From Fulvia fulva (taxonomy: Eukaryota > Ascomycota > Dothideomycetes > Mycosphaerellales > Mycosphaerellaceae), in assembly GCF_020509005.1 (NCBI RefSeq), contig NC_063024.1:1426001-1490000 (forward strand): 64,000 nt of DNA, read 5' to 3'. This document shows, piece after piece, positions 1-11,732 of the stretch (the first letter of the stretch is position 1; every line of letters starts with the position of its first letter). The translations under genes were made by a program, and so were the position numbers. The notes under the pieces were generated by a model. The model was given only the letters and a program-made list of their open reading frames with translations. It was not told the DNA's origin and made no database searches.

Positions 1-1105
1 GCACAGAGGCGATTGAGGCGAGTCTCAAGCTGGCGCGACAGTATTGTGTGGAGACCGGGCAGACGCAGCGGACAAGGTTCATTGCGAGGTATCAGTCGTA
101 TCATGGTAATACGCTTGTCTCCCTGGACGTGGGGCACCACAAGGCTAGGAGGGGAATCTACGAACCTCTCCTGAGCACGAATGTTAGTCACGTCAGTCCT
201 TGCTACATTTATCGTGGGAAAAGACCGGGGCAGAGTGAGGAGGAGTATGCGGCGAGTCTAGCGGCGGAGCTTGACGAGGAGTTCAGGAGAGTAGGACCGG
301 AAACGGTTTGTGCTCTTGTCCTGGAGACGGTCCCAGGTCTCACCCTCGGTGCTCCGCCCCCGCCGCCTGGTTACATCAAAGCCATGAAATCCGTCTGCAA
401 CGCGCACGGCGCCCTGCTCATCCTCGACGAAGTAATGTGCGGTATGGGCCGCACGGGCACGCTGCACGCCTGGGAGCAAGAAGGCGTCGTCCCAGATTTG
501 CAGACTGTAGCCAAGGGACTTGGGGCAGGGTACCAGCCTATCGGGGCGTTGCTGGTGGGTAGGAGAGTTGTGGAGGCGGTTGAGAAGGGGACGGGGAGCT
601 TTGTGCATAGTCAGACGTATCAGGGGCATGCGGTGGCTTGTGCGGCGGCGGTGGCGGTGCAGGGGGTTGTGAGGGGGGGGGGGGTTGGTGGGGAGGGTTA
701 GGGAGTTGGGGGAGGTTCTGGGGAGGAGGTTGAGGGAGAGTCTTGGGCGCCATAACAATGTGGGGGATGTAAGGGGGAGGGGGTTTGTTTGGGGGGTGAG
801 TCGGTGTTCTTCTTGGTGCAGTTTGCGAGGGTTGTGCTGACATCCTGCTTCTTTGACAGATTGAGCTTGTGAAAGACAAGACGACCAAGGAACAATTCCC
901 AGCATCCGAAAAGGTCTCCGCGACGATTCATGCAACGCTACAGAAGGAATTCGGAATCTCCTTGCTGCCTGGAGGCGGAGTGGCTGACGGCACGAATGGC
1001 GATGTGATAATGCTCGCTCCAGCGTACAACTGCACGCTCGCCGACATTGAACTGATTGTAGAACGAACCGCCAAAGTAATCGAAGCAGTTCTCGGTCCAC
1101 ATTGA
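1..1105 (+). CDS. Class-III PLP-dependent aminotransferase, 5'-truncated by window edge, frameshifted
   Basis: Class-III (ornithine/GABA-type) aminotransferases move an amino group from an amine or omega-amino acid to a keto acid through pyridoxal phosphate. The readable frame starts at base 3. It shows the cofactor-aspartate segment ILDEVMCGMGRTG and the Schiff-base lysine segment TVAKGLGAGY, followed by the small domain. An intron at 796-859 (GTGAGT...CAG) joins GRGFVWG to IELVKDK; exon 2 runs 860-1105 to TGA. The frame breaks at a run of 12 G at 673-684: downstream residues (LVGRVRELGEVLGRRLRE) continue only if the run is one base shorter. This is either a sequencing error or a real lesion. 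The N-terminus lies outside the window, so the substrate and start cannot be judged. Confidence 0.85.
673..684 (+). other. G12 homopolymer with apparent +1 frameshift
   Basis: A run of 12 G interrupts the aminotransferase frame. Eleven G would restore it, because conserved small-domain residues read on in the next frame immediately after the run. Confidence 0.7.
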
Positions 1106-2610
1106 TAATCGTCCAGTCTGTAGCCCAAAAAGATCTAGAGGGCTCGTTATGAGTAAGAAAGTTTCTGTGTTGTTGTCTTGGGACCCATTCGGGTGACGTG
1201 AGCGTTGATCGAGTGATGTTCGTTCCCGTGACAAGCTGGGTTGATAGATGTGGTAGACGGGAGGCTGGATTGTGAACGATTTTCAAGGCGAACAGGTCTG
1301 TGTGGGTACGTCTGTCTGTCAGCGGCTGGAACGCTGGCTGCGGTGTGTTATCCGCCTCCTCCTGTTCTTCATTCATTCATTCTCCAACCCGTCCACAGAT
1401 GCCACTGCGTTGACCATGACACCACAGCTGCTTCCACTTACCCGACCAAGATTGCTGATGATTTTCATCGCCCGTCGAAGCTATGAGCGAGCGGTCTTGA
1501 GCCGCCAGCGGACAGCGCAACATCCGTACGACTGCGAACCTGAGGGTGACCGGTATAGCAGCGAGTGAAGTGTCGTCCTCTAGTAAGCTAAGCTTCTCCG
1601 TTCGACGTCCTCCAGGCTCCAGCAAACATTAACCTTTCCCAATACGAACTCGCGAATGCCATGCGGTGGCACATCCCGTGTGACGTTCGGCGGACGGGCA
1701 ATCGTCGTAGTCGAACATACAATGCCTTTAGTTCCCACATCTGCGAACCGCATAGCATTGCGCAGCGTCCAGTCTCACCTCGTAACGCACCTGCTCCCAG
1801 AAAAGCCTCTCATAACATACCTCTGCGCAGCGTACACTCTCCCCTTAGAACACACCTGCTCCCACACATACATCTCACACCATACCCCCCAGTTCCAACC
1901 CCTCCAAATTCCCTCCCCTCCTTCCCTATAACGACACTCAACGCAGCACAACCATTTCAACGTGACCAGACTGTACAACACCAGCCGTAGCACGAGCTTC
2001 AAGACCGTACCACACAGCACCGCAAAGCACTATGAGCAAGTCAGTCCAAGTATTACACGTACACTCCTCTCGACCTTATTATTGTGTTGCCTGGTCCATT
2101 GGGCCTTTTGTCGGACGCATTCGTTCATCGTCCAACCGGGGAAGATCTTGTGGCTGACCTCATACACCGGCTTATACGACTGGCGCTCCTTCTGCGTGAT
2201 ACTGTATGTTGATCTCTGCTGCTGCATCGCTTCACATTCGTTCTCCAGCAAATGAAAGATCCGGGATTGTCGATTTCGTATGCAACAGCTCTCATACAAT
2301 ATGCTACACATCCTCCCCGCTTCGCTTCATCTCGCCTCGCCTCGCCCATAAGAGGCTCTACCTATCGACAGAAAGGGAGCCCACCAAAACTCTCAAGCGG
2401 CCTGCTAACGTGGCCGACTTTTGGCGAACGCAACATCAACACGTCTTGTCTTAATCCGATCCCAGGTGTTTCCCAGGTCGCCATCCATCGAAACACTGGA
2501 AGGAACCATATCGCCAGCCCAAAATGCCCGCCACTGCCGCCACATTATGAACAACTCAAAACTCAAAGATGCACCCGATAAACGCCGTCGCCGCAAGTCA
2601 ACGAGAACTC
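1106..2610. other. Intergenic, no gene supported
   Basis: Short open frames occur on both strands but none has recognisable domains, consistent codon use or splice-linked extension. It probably holds the aminotransferase 3' UTR and, at its right end, the 3' UTR of the minus-strand PAP2 gene. A pyrimidine-rich, CA-rich stretch lies at about 1830-1930. Confidence 0.5.
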
Positions 2611-3950
2611 CTATGCCCATTGCTCGACGACCACCCTCGGCCGGTCCGGGATGCTGTTCCGTGCTGTTGTGGGTGTAGGTTTGCGTAGCCGGAGGACCTT
2701 GCAGAGGAGTCTCTCTGCAGGGAGAAGGACGTTCCATATCCGGTTGATGAAGAAGCAGAGCGTTACTGAGAATGTTGCCACCACTGCATCGAGGTAGTAG
2801 TGGTTTGCTGTTGCCACGATTACGCTCAAGACGAGAATCGGGTAGATTACACCGGCCACGGCGTAGACCACGCTCATGATGCTTCGCCAGCTCCTGCTTG
2901 TCCGGCTGGCTGCTACGCTGGCTCTTCGACCGAAGCAGGTTGCCAAGATTCCGCTTTGATACAGGAAGGTGCATCCGACTACGAAGGCGTAGGTGAAGTG
3001 TAGGGATGGCATCGCGGCCAGCTGGTTCACGTTCGCGCCGCCGACCCAGACGGATTCGGCGTTGTCCTGGCGCACGGTGTCCTTGAAGCCGAAGGATTCA
3101 GGCAGCAGTCTTGGCGGCATGCATGGGTAGAAAGAGAAGATGAAGAAGGCGGAAAAGTTGCCTAGGGTCATAGTCCGTCGGACAATCGCAAAGGTATCGT
3201 GTGAGGGAGCCACGTAGTAGTACCAGGAAAGGAAGGCCACCGTTCCGGGGATGTGGACCAGGGAGTAGATCTGGTTGAAGAAGCTCAGGATCAACAGGTG
3301 GTGCTTCAAGAAGAATTGCTGGAAGGCCACCTCAGTGATGGGGAAGAAGATGGTGAATATGGTGTCGTGCTCGATGGTCAAGATGTCGATGCCATGTCGC
3401 TGCGCCAGCTCCGTCACCTGGTTCTGCCCGTCGTACCTGGAGTACATTGCCGCGCCAATCTTTTTGGTCATGGAGTAGGCCACGTAGTTCAGTGCCCAAT
3501 AGAACATCTCGATCAGGAAGGGGAACTTTTGCAGGATGCGGCTTGGGATGTTCAAGGTCGAGGGTGAGACAGGGTCCTCCCATTGTGATGGCGATGTTCC
3601 TCTCTGTACGTCCACGCTGTTCTTCGGCCTGTCCGGGCTGGTCGATCTCGAGGACGAGCGGCTCTCTTGATACTCGCCATTCGGGTTCTTGATCAGGTGC
3701 TCGTCGGATGGATCGTGTCGCTCGTTTCGAGAAGGGATTAGGCTAAAAGTGCGGTCGCGGTTGAAGTATAGCGAGGCGGCCATGATGGAGACGACCAGCT
3801 GTTGGATCACATATGAGCATGAGCGACATGGCGGAGGATAGCATTGCGGTGCGTTGTATTTCAGGTGAGGCTTACCACAGGCTCAAACCAAGCACGCGCC
3901 TCGGACTGCGGTTTGCCCAGGTCAGGCATTGTGCCGTTGTGATGCGCCAT
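2611..3950 (-). CDS. PAP2/Aur1-like integral membrane protein
   Basis: Predicted 420-aa polytopic membrane protein of the PAP2 superfamily related to inositol phosphorylceramide synthase Aur1. Exon 1 (3876-3950) encodes 25 residues beginning MAHHNGTMPD. An intron at 3799-3875 (GTAAGC...CAG) leads into exon 2 (2611-3798), starting LVVSIMAASLYF. This splice is preferred over starting in the exon-2 frame because exon 1 joins in frame. The phosphatase/transferase motifs MPSLHFTYAF and ANHYYLDAV carry the expected SxxxH-type and HxxxD-type residues, flanked by several hydrophobic helices. The segment MPPRLLPESFGF is like that of fungal PAP2_3 proteins. A serine- and proline-rich stretch near residues 50-90 is probably cytosolic. 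The lipid substrate is unknown. Confidence 0.85.
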
Positions 3951-6183
3951 GTTGGAGCGATTCCTCCTCTACCAACGCCAGTGTGCCGTCGAAGAAAGAC
4001 AACACACGCGCGCGCTATGTGTCGTGTGGTGCTGTGGCTGTACGGGGGGTTCGTAGCTCGTGTTGGTCGGATTCAGCGGGAGAGGGGGGGAGGGAGCGAG
4101 GTCGGAGGGGTGGTCGCGTGACTGTACAAAGAGGCTGCGGCGAAGAATGTATGGACAAAGCAATAGACTGTCGTCAAGTCGTGAAGTTGGTGCCTCCGGT
4201 GTGGCGAAGAGAATGTGTTGTTTGTTAGCTAGTAGGGGACACAACAGCAGGAGGAAGAGCAGACCAAGAGGGCCGAGCGGGTTAACTTCATTAAGGAGGA
4301 ATCCTTGCAAGCGGATGTGAGTCATGTGATCGTCGGACCAGACCGACATGCCAAGACTCTTCTCATCAATTCGCCTACCCCGCTGCATTGTGCTATGCTG
4401 CTCTTTCGCCTGCCATACCTAGAGCAGGCCAAGGTGCGTCTCTGGTACATGTAGCCAACTTCGCTAGCCACCGGCGTCTCTGCAACCTCTAACTACCTCG
4501 TCATGCCGCTCGCAGGAACTCCCCGATTGTCGAATAGTCGCTGCAACTAATGAGCTAGCATCCAAGGAACACTCAATGCGTCAGCAATCAGCATACTACT
4601 ATATCATCACTCAGCCCCAACAGACTTCTCACTGCCACAGCAAATGATGCGCAGATGCGGAGAAGCACGCGACCAACTGTCTGCGTCCACAGATCAGGCG
4701 TTGCTTGCGAAGCTTGTCGCCTATGACAGCTCACTACCACGCATGAGACGCTGTGAAGAAGCTACAAAGCGTCTCTTCACCTTTGCTTGTTCGAAGTCCT
4801 GTCTCGATGCTTCACCACAGCTATACTGGTGTCAGACAGTCGTGGCAAGGAATCGCAGCTCTATCACGATTGGCGGTACGCTGTGGAGAGACAATTCCAA
4901 CGTTGCATCCTTTCACCGGTCAGCTGTCAGCGGGCGTTCACTAAACAGAAACTCTCCACATCCTGCCCATTGCAACCGCGGAAGCCCAGGTGAAAGGATC
5001 ATGCCAGCGGTCGTGCTCCCGCTCTACTCACAGCTTCTACAACAAGCTATACAGTACATCCACCATCTTCATACTCCAGCAGTTTGCTAACCTCTTTCGC
5101 ATCCACACGGATACGAAATACGACGTGCGGGAAACACCTCCGACTTGCTTGTGGAGAAGCGGATTCTCGACATCTCAACCAAGGAGAAGTGGATTCTGCG
5201 GCATTGTCCCGACCAGTTTCTGCAAGACCGCGTGGAGCTAGGCGCAGCCAGAATCGACTTCAGCTTCTCCACCGTTTCACACCACGAGCGGCACAGCAGA
5301 CGGAGCAGACCGCTCTTGCATTCAGCCGTCTTTCTCGTCTGCTTGCGTTGCTCAAAGTCGATGCGTGCAGCGTTATGGCTATGCCGATTCGCATGATTGA
5401 CTACAGTACTTTGTCGTCCAGAAGACCAGTATGATTCGATCGCATCATGCCAGTCTCTGTTCTAGCATGGTCGGAAGGCGCCTGATAACAGCAGTAAGTC
5501 GTGCCCGACTGGTTGGTCCTGCAAGTAAGCAATTGCACATCCCGACTGGAAAGCGCGAACTCTCGTACTGCTCTTCCATACATGACCTTGTCTCGTTTCT
5601 AAAAACTCATGCTCGAAATCCGTCTGGTGTCTGTCTTCGATCTTGTCCTCGACGAAACTGGTTCCTGAGAAGCGGCGTGGTATTCTACGCTGGTCTCGGC
5701 GGTCGATGGCAATGCTCACGAGGTCGAAGACATTGCAAGGGACAACAAGAACTGCCAATGGATATCGATCTATGGCCAACGGAATGTTTCATGACCGACA
5801 GAAGCTATCATGCATCTTTGAGAGGGAGTTTGAAACCATCAAGACTTCAAGAACGCTGAAGTTTCTGCCTGAGGCCGGCCCCGGAAGTTATGAAAGCCCT
5901 TGGCGTCCGGGTTTGTGCATCTCTCAAGCATAACGCTTCAACTTAGTAAGCGTGTGGCATTCACAATGACAATGAACACACTCAGACTATGCACAATGGC
6001 CACGAAGATTACTGACCTGTGCAAAGGACCCCGCGTATTTGCACGGAATTCCGTGGCCGTAGCCCTAAGTGACGAGTTCACAGCATCTAGAACGACGTCA
6101 ATGGTAGCTTGCATATATGCTTCCACCTCATCCTTAATCCTTCCACAGCTCAAACAACCATAAGCATCCATTCTTCCAGCACA
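3951..6183. other. Long intergenic region with possible degraded gene relic
   Basis: No intact gene is supported. Between about 4640 and 5900 on the plus strand, short stretches in different frames look protein-like (for example around 5145-5280 and around 5600-5780) but are separated by stops and frame changes. This could be an old pseudogene or untranslated sequence; I cannot assign a family. The last ~200 bases serve as promoter and leader for the NmrA-like gene. Confidence 0.35.
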
Positions 6184-7140
6184 ATGGCACCACCCTCGAT
6201 CCTCATCATCGGCGCCACAGGCAACACTGGCCGCGGCGTCACCTCAACGCTTCCCTCCCTTCTCAAACAAACCAAATCCCTCTCCAACCACCACATCATC
6301 GCCCTCTCACGCTCTAAGGACTCACCCGCCGCCAAAACCACTGCCGCCTCCGGCATCGAAGTCATAGAATTTAACTGGATCGAACTCACCGCCTCCTGGC
6401 TTGAATCCCATAAAGTCCAGCGCATTTTCATCGCCTCCCACAACGAACCCACCCATTTCGCCGAAGAAGGCCAGTTACATAATGAGGCATTGCTGGCGGG
6501 AGTGAAGTACGTTGTCCGTATCTCCACGACGGCGGCGAACGTCGCGCCGAACTACAGGGCGTATTATCCCAGGACGCATTGGGCTATTGATCAGATGCTG
6601 AGCTCCAAGGAATTTGACGCGATGGAGTATACCAGTCTACAGCCAAACGTGTTCTTCCCATACAGTATGCAAGGGGCCGTGGACTTTATCCGCCACTACC
6701 GCAAAACCGGCTCCCAGCCCGAGGAAGGCCTCTCGACTATGCTGGACGAACACGCCCCTGTGGGCATCATTGCCGCAGACGATGTCGGTGTCTTCGCCGC
6801 CCACCTCCTCGCCTCCGACAACATCTCCCCCCACGCTGGAAAGCACTACGTCCTCAACGGACCGGAGGATATCAGCGGACGGAAGATCGTGGATTTGGTG
6901 GAGGAGTATATCGGCGGGGAGAAGGTGAAGAAGACGGTGTTTAGGGATCTGAGGTTGATTGAGAAGTGGGCGGATGCGACGCAGAATGGGAGCAAGAATG
7001 TTATTAGGAGTGTTGTGAATGCGCCGGTGACGGGGTATGAGGGTAAGTGTAAGGCGGAGACGACGAGTGAGGAGGTGTTGCGTATTGCGGCGCCGAAGGG
7101 GACGGCGAGGGGGTATTTGGAGGGGATGTTGAAGGAGTAG
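6184..7140 (+). CDS. NmrA-like / NAD(P)-binding Rossmann-fold protein
   Basis: Single-exon, 318-aa protein of the atypical SDR (NmrA-like) group, which are NAD(P)-dependent reductases or redox-sensing regulators. The glycine motif GATGNTGRG sits at residues 9-17, after the first beta strand. The alternating beta-alpha pattern continues (EVIEFNW, QRIFIASHN, YVVRISTTAAN). I chose the ATG at 6184 because it places the Rossmann strand at the usual distance from the N-terminus; an in-frame upstream ATG at 6109 would add an unlikely 25-residue leader. No classical catalytic YxxxK is evident, so it may be regulatory or an isoflavone-reductase-like enzyme. It lies upstream of the damaged P450/cyclase pair, but no functional link is shown. 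Confidence 0.88.
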   Translation: MAPPSILIIGATGNTGRGVTSTLPSLLKQTKSLSNHHIIALSRSKDSPAAKTTAASGIEVIEFNWIELTASWLESHKVQRIFIASHNEPTHFAEEGQLHNEALLAGVKYVVRISTTAANVAPNYRAYYPRTHWAIDQMLSSKEFDAMEYTSLQPNVFFPYSMQGAVDFIRHYRKTGSQPEEGLSTMLDEHAPVGIIAADDVGVFAAHLLASDNISPHAGKHYVLNGPEDISGRKIVDLVEEYIGGEKVKKTVFRDLRLIEKWADATQNGSKNVIRSVVNAPVTGYEGKCKAETTSEEVLRIAAPKGTARGYLEGMLKE

Positions 7141-7337
7141 AGGGAGAGGCGTGGGAGGGGATTGACATCGACAGTGAACTATGAGAAGTTTCGGCAGGCC
7201 GTATCAAGTGTTCAGCCTTCCATGCGCCGGAGTAGTGGTCTGGAGATGCTTTGTATTCCCTACTTTTATGTCTCCAGGGACGCCTGAACACTTCAGCACT
7301 CCCGCAGAGCATGAGCCCGCTCGCCCGAGGGGCAACG

Positions 7338-9075
7338 CTATTCTCGTCTTCGCCGTCGCGCGAGAATTGTAAAATCAGGCGACGGCACTTCGAACGACCC
7401 TAGCCAAAAGAACTTCGCCGGCTTACCAAGTTTCAGATCATACGTCGTGAGCAGATGAACCACCAGCATCTTGATCATAGCCACCACGAGCCATCGCCCG
7501 GGACAAGTCTAAAGTTCGAAGAGCAGTCATCAGTAACTATCCTCTTCTAATCACCACTGCAAGTGCACGCTGGGAAAGGCTTACATGTTTCTGAAACCCA
7601 AACGACAGAGACTCCTCCGAGACGACTGTGCTCCCTCTCATAGCATGATTTTGCGCATCGAGATGGCGATATGGGTCGAAGGTTGTCGGCGCAGGATATA
7701 GAACCTCGTCGTAATGTACTGCCGTTGAGGTCAATGCTATTCTCGTCCCTCGCTTGAGGATGAGGCCTGCGGGAGTGATTGTGTCCTTCATCACGTCCCT
7801 ACCGAAGCCCAACTCCTCAGCCGGGCTCAGCCGGAGCGTCTCCTTAATGACGCCATCGAGGAGATTCAATCTCTGCAACTCGGTCCAGGTCCAATGACTG
7901 TGGTCTGCATCTACTAGGAATTCAGACTCCTCGCGCAGTTCGTTGATGAGGTCCTCGGCATGCTCCGAGCTCAGGATGTTGTTGACGACCTTGTTGAACG
8001 TGGCGACTGTCGTTGGGATAGCCCCCAAGTTCGTACCCAGGAGTTACGACGTTATAAACCTGGGAGACTGCGTCGCTTGGTCACCATCACCCTTGTGGAG
8101 GGCATCAATGTACCACTGCAACAAAGTGTTATCTCTATCAGGCTCGCGGTCCGGATGCTTGGTTCTTGCGAGTTTGTCGGCGACCATGGGGAAGATTCGC
8201 TCTTCCAGGCTGCGGTAAAGGCACCAATGTAACGCGAGACGAACAACTCTTTTGATAGCTGGCTGTATGAGACCTGGGATCAATCGTATGACGAGTGCTG
8301 CCGGGAGGATCCATGCACCCATAGAGATGACCAGATCGAGATATTTCTTGTCGCGGCCTGGGTAGGGTCAGTAGAGATTCAGGCCTCTCGCATTACAACC
8401 GGCGCTGTCTTACAACAAGGCAATCCCACAATCATGCGGTTGGCCATAGCAGCAAGGATCGGAGTGACCTGCTTCGGTACACACAGAGGGCTCCATTGGT
8501 CTGTGACTTTGACATCGACGTCTACGATCGCAGACAGCAGCTCTTCATGAAGCGCCGGGATCGTGGATTTCGTAAATCTGGGTAAAAGATTGTCGAGAGT
8601 TTTGGGCTCGTGGCGTGCAGCGCTCGGAAGCGTGGCGCGAAGGTGAAATCGGTCATTGTTCATTTCGATGAATGACAGTATGTCATTGGGCTGAGCACAT
8701 ATCCATTTGAGGTCACTTGCAGGGAGTATCACCGTCTGACCGGATAGCAAAGTGGAGAGAAGGAAGGGCTGCGTCTTGTGAGACTCGATCTGTTCGCACG
8801 GTACTATTAGCGTGATTTATGGTCACGAGATTGGAATCGCAAGTTTCATGCCCAACACCTTGATCACCTACCGCGAGGTACTGAGCGATACTTCTGCGCA
8901 GATCTGGCATTGTGCGAATAGGAGAACAAATCAGAGCCCATAGTCCTCGATCGCCCAGAGGTGCACATGGAAGTGACGTTGGCCCATTGCCCTGGATGAA
9001 CAGGCGGAAATAAAAGTATGCGAAGCTTAGCAGTAAAATCAACACTGCCAACGTGCCAAAGTGAATGACTTCCAT
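7338..9075 (-). pseudogene. Cytochrome P450 with one in-frame stop codon
   Basis: Four exons assemble with good splice sites: 8872-9075, 8414-8789, 7585-8357 and 7338-7508. Together they give 507 codons, normal for a microsomal fungal P450. The N-terminus has a membrane anchor (LAVLILLLSFAYFYF). Exon 2 has the region around LSGQTVILP and ends so that splicing yields VGLPCCRDKKYLDL. Exon 3 has GAIPTT (I-helix side) and the ExxR segment KETLRLSP. The final splice makes the haem-cysteine segment FGFQKHTCPGR (Cys about 453). A TAA at 8044-8046 (codon 298) interrupts exon 3 between FITS and LLGTNLGAIP; CAA to TAA would explain it. No other lesion is seen. The Gln in place of the usual Gly in the haem loop is odd. 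It diverges from the triterpene cyclase gene, suggesting a shared pathway. Confidence 0.82.
8044..8046 (-). other. Premature TAA in P450 exon 3
   Basis: In-frame ochre codon between the conserved residues before and after the I-helix GAIPTT motif. Reading through it restores the family pattern. It fits a single C-to-T change in a CpA context (CAA to TAA). Confidence 0.75.
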
Positions 9076-9709
9076 CGCGCTTTGCTGATGTGGCTACCTG
9101 TTTGCCATGGTATATATAGCCACATGGATCGGCAGCTATATGGTGGCATTGCAAGTCTCTACAGAGACAAGTTGTATTGGTCAACGATTGCTCGCGCGCG
9201 GAAAGGGAGCTTTGCGAAAGAAGAGGCGTGTGTGGCGTATCTGTGGCCGAGAAAGACGACGTGGACAGTCCCGATTGGGCAGATCAGGCTTGAGGCACGA
9301 CCGATGCTGAGGTGTATCGTCGATGCTAATCCGTGGTCTATCGTGAAGTGTGCGCCCTTTGTGTCAGTCGAGGCGTTCAACTCGTTTTCGTGAAGCTGTA
9401 GACGAGGCGGTGGACCACCCGACGCCCGTGCTAGGTGAGGTGCTTTCGAGCATGAAACGTGCAGCCAACCGTGTCCTGTCTCGCGATATCGGACGGCTGT
9501 AAAGAGAGATCACCGGATGGCGTCGAAGTTGTTCAAGTCAGCACGGACCGCGAGTATGTCCGTCTTTACGGCGGACTGTCTTCGTCAGCCACATACACGG
9601 CGATGGCCAGATGATTTAACAGGAGACCGTCTCTTCAGCCTTGGGTGATCCCATCATCCTTTTGCCTATCAAGATTCGATCTCCGTGTAGGCTGCCTTAC
9701 TGTAGCACG
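9076..9709. promoter_or_regulatory. Divergent intergenic region between P450 and triterpene cyclase
   Basis: This 634-bp stretch separates the two divergent start codons and is probably a shared promoter region. A TATATATA box at 9111-9118 sits 36 bp upstream of the P450 ATG on the minus strand, implying a very short leader. No coding sequence is supported inside. Confidence 0.55.
9111..9118 (-). promoter_or_regulatory. TATA box of the P450 gene
   Basis: TATATATA lies 36 bp before the P450 start codon, at the expected position for a core promoter with a short 5' leader. Confidence 0.5.
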
Positions 9710-11732
9710 ATGGCGAGCAACGCAGAGATACCGCTGTTAACGGAGCAAGTGACGGGTGCCATGCAGAGAGCGTATAGCTACGCAGAGAAGATCATGAGGC
9801 CAAGTGGTCATTGGTATGGGGAGCTCAAGTCGAACGCCACAATGACCGCTGAGTATGTGCTCCTCTATCAAGCACTTGGCCTTTGTGACAGGCTGGACCG
9901 GGAACCTCTTGCGCAGTTCCTTCTCTCGCAGCAGAATGAAGACGGATCCTGGGGTATAGCACCATCCTATCCCGGAGATGTGTCAACTACAACAGAAGCG
10001 TACCTTGCTCTGAAGGTCCTCGGGCACACAACCGACAAGTCGAGAGCTATGCGCGGAGCCCAGGGTTGGATGATAGGGCGCGAGGGTGGGATCGAAAATG
10101 TTCGAGTATTGACTCGGATATTTCTGGCCATGTTCGGATTATTGCCATGGACGTCAGTGCCGCAACCACCTCCAGAGCTCATCCTGATGCCTGCGATGTC
10201 GCCGATAAATGTCTACAAGCTCTCGTCCTGGGGGCAGAAGTACTGTGGTGCCGATGCTGGTAGTCTGCCACCACCAGCCAGTGTTTGCTCTTCCTCCCGC
10301 AGGAACGTGCAATGAGAGCTACCTCGATGAGCTTTGGCGCAATCCGGACCAGAAACAGATCTCCTATGGACGTAGCATGTTCGACTTGCTGTATCAGCGT
10401 GACTTCTCCGGCTGTGTTTTTAGCGCAGTCGATCATCTCATTTCGGCATTGGGTGGGTTGAGAAAGTTCAATCCTCTGCGAAAGCATGCACTACGATTGT
10501 GTATGGACTGGATCATCGATCATCAGGAAGCCACAGGGGACTGGGCAGGCATATGGCCACCGATGGCATTTGGTCTTCTCGCCTATGCCTTGGAAGGATA
10601 CTCTCTCGAAAGCGCGCCCATGCGCCTAGGCCTTGAAGCCATCGAAAGGTTCGCATGGCAGGACGATGCCGGCAAGCGTATTCAGGCGTGTGTGTCACCT
10701 GTCTGGGACACGATCCTGATGTGCGTGGCGTTGAGCGCCACAGGCTTTGAGCTTCACCCGCGGTGCTCTGATCCCTCCATATTGCGTAGACGTGGTCTGG
10801 CTTGGCTGCGGCAACGCCAGCTCTTCTCGAGCCAAGGCGACTGGCGTGTGTATCGATCACGTCTCACGCCAGGCGCCTTCAGTTTCGAGAATCACAATGC
10901 CTGGTACCCAGACGTTGACGACACAGCAGCCGCGGTCATAGCTTTCCTGAGGGACGATAAGTGGGCTGTGGGATCCTCACACGTCCTGGATGCTGTCCAA
11001 TGGATCCTTGGCATGCAGTGCAGCAATGGTGGCTGGGCTGCGTTTGATGTTGACAACGACAAGCTGTTTCTCAACAAGATTCCTTTCTCTGATATGGACA
11101 GTTTGTGTGATCCTGCCACCGCAGATATAGTTGGACGCGTCCTCGAGGCGTTCGGACTGGTGTTGACAGCAGCATTTGAGACCCGCCAGCATGTTGATGG
11201 ACCCTTGAGTCGCGTGCTGGACGAGCTTCGAAAATCCTGTCGTCGCGGCATTGAGTTTCTCCAACGATCGCAGGAGATCAATGGTGCGTGGTACGGCCGA
11301 TGAGGTGTGAATTACATATACGGCACAAGCAACGTGTTGAGTGGTCTTGCGTACCACTGCTTCGAAGATTCCGCGGATGGCGCTCCCGAAGGGTCCGTGG
11401 ACACGGCATCTCGTGGCGTGATGGAAATGGTAGAGGATGGTGTGCGTTTCCTGGTGTCGATACAGAACCCAGATGGCGGATGGGGCGAGGGAATTGGGAG
11501 CTACCGCATGTCGCCTGTCACAGAGTACAACCTAGCCGAGGTGAAGAATCTGTGTTCTGCGGCCTCGACACCAGTGCAGACATCGTGGGCCATCATGGCG
11601 ACGATGCGGTATGTTGGAACGAATGACGCCAGTATCCAGTCCGGTATCAGGTATCTGCTGCAGCATCAAAGCGTCGCCGACACGAAGTCGGCAACGACGG
11701 AGACAGTCGCTGGGATATCTGCAAGCCTGTAA
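9710..11732 (+). pseudogene. Squalene-hopene-cyclase-type triterpene cyclase, disrupted
   Basis: Family members cyclise squalene to hopene-type pentacyclic triterpenes by protonation from a DXDD aspartate. The intronless reading (start MASNAEIPLL at 9710) spans about 674 codons. Seen are QW repeats (QNEDGSWG, NGGWAAFD, NPDGGWGE) and the catalytic DVDDTAA at 10911-10922. Three faults are visible. A G5 run at 10230-10234 shifts the frame by +1 between KLSSW and RSTVVPMLVV. A TGA at 11301-11303 replaces the expected Trp in WYGRWGVNYIYGTSN. The expected C-terminal end after the last QW region is not recognisable past 11732. Lack of introns fits the bacterial ancestry known for fungal hopene cyclases. 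As it stands it should not make a full enzyme. Confidence 0.85.
10230..10234 (+). other. G5 run causing +1 frameshift in the cyclase
   Basis: Four bases separate the Trp codon at 10229 and the Arg codon at 10236 where one codon is expected. Removing one G joins the two halves of the protein. Confidence 0.7.

Noticed and set aside
258..1376. 372-codon minus-strand frame
   Set aside because: Antisense to the aminotransferase; composition (Pro/Arg/His-rich) is that of a shadow frame.
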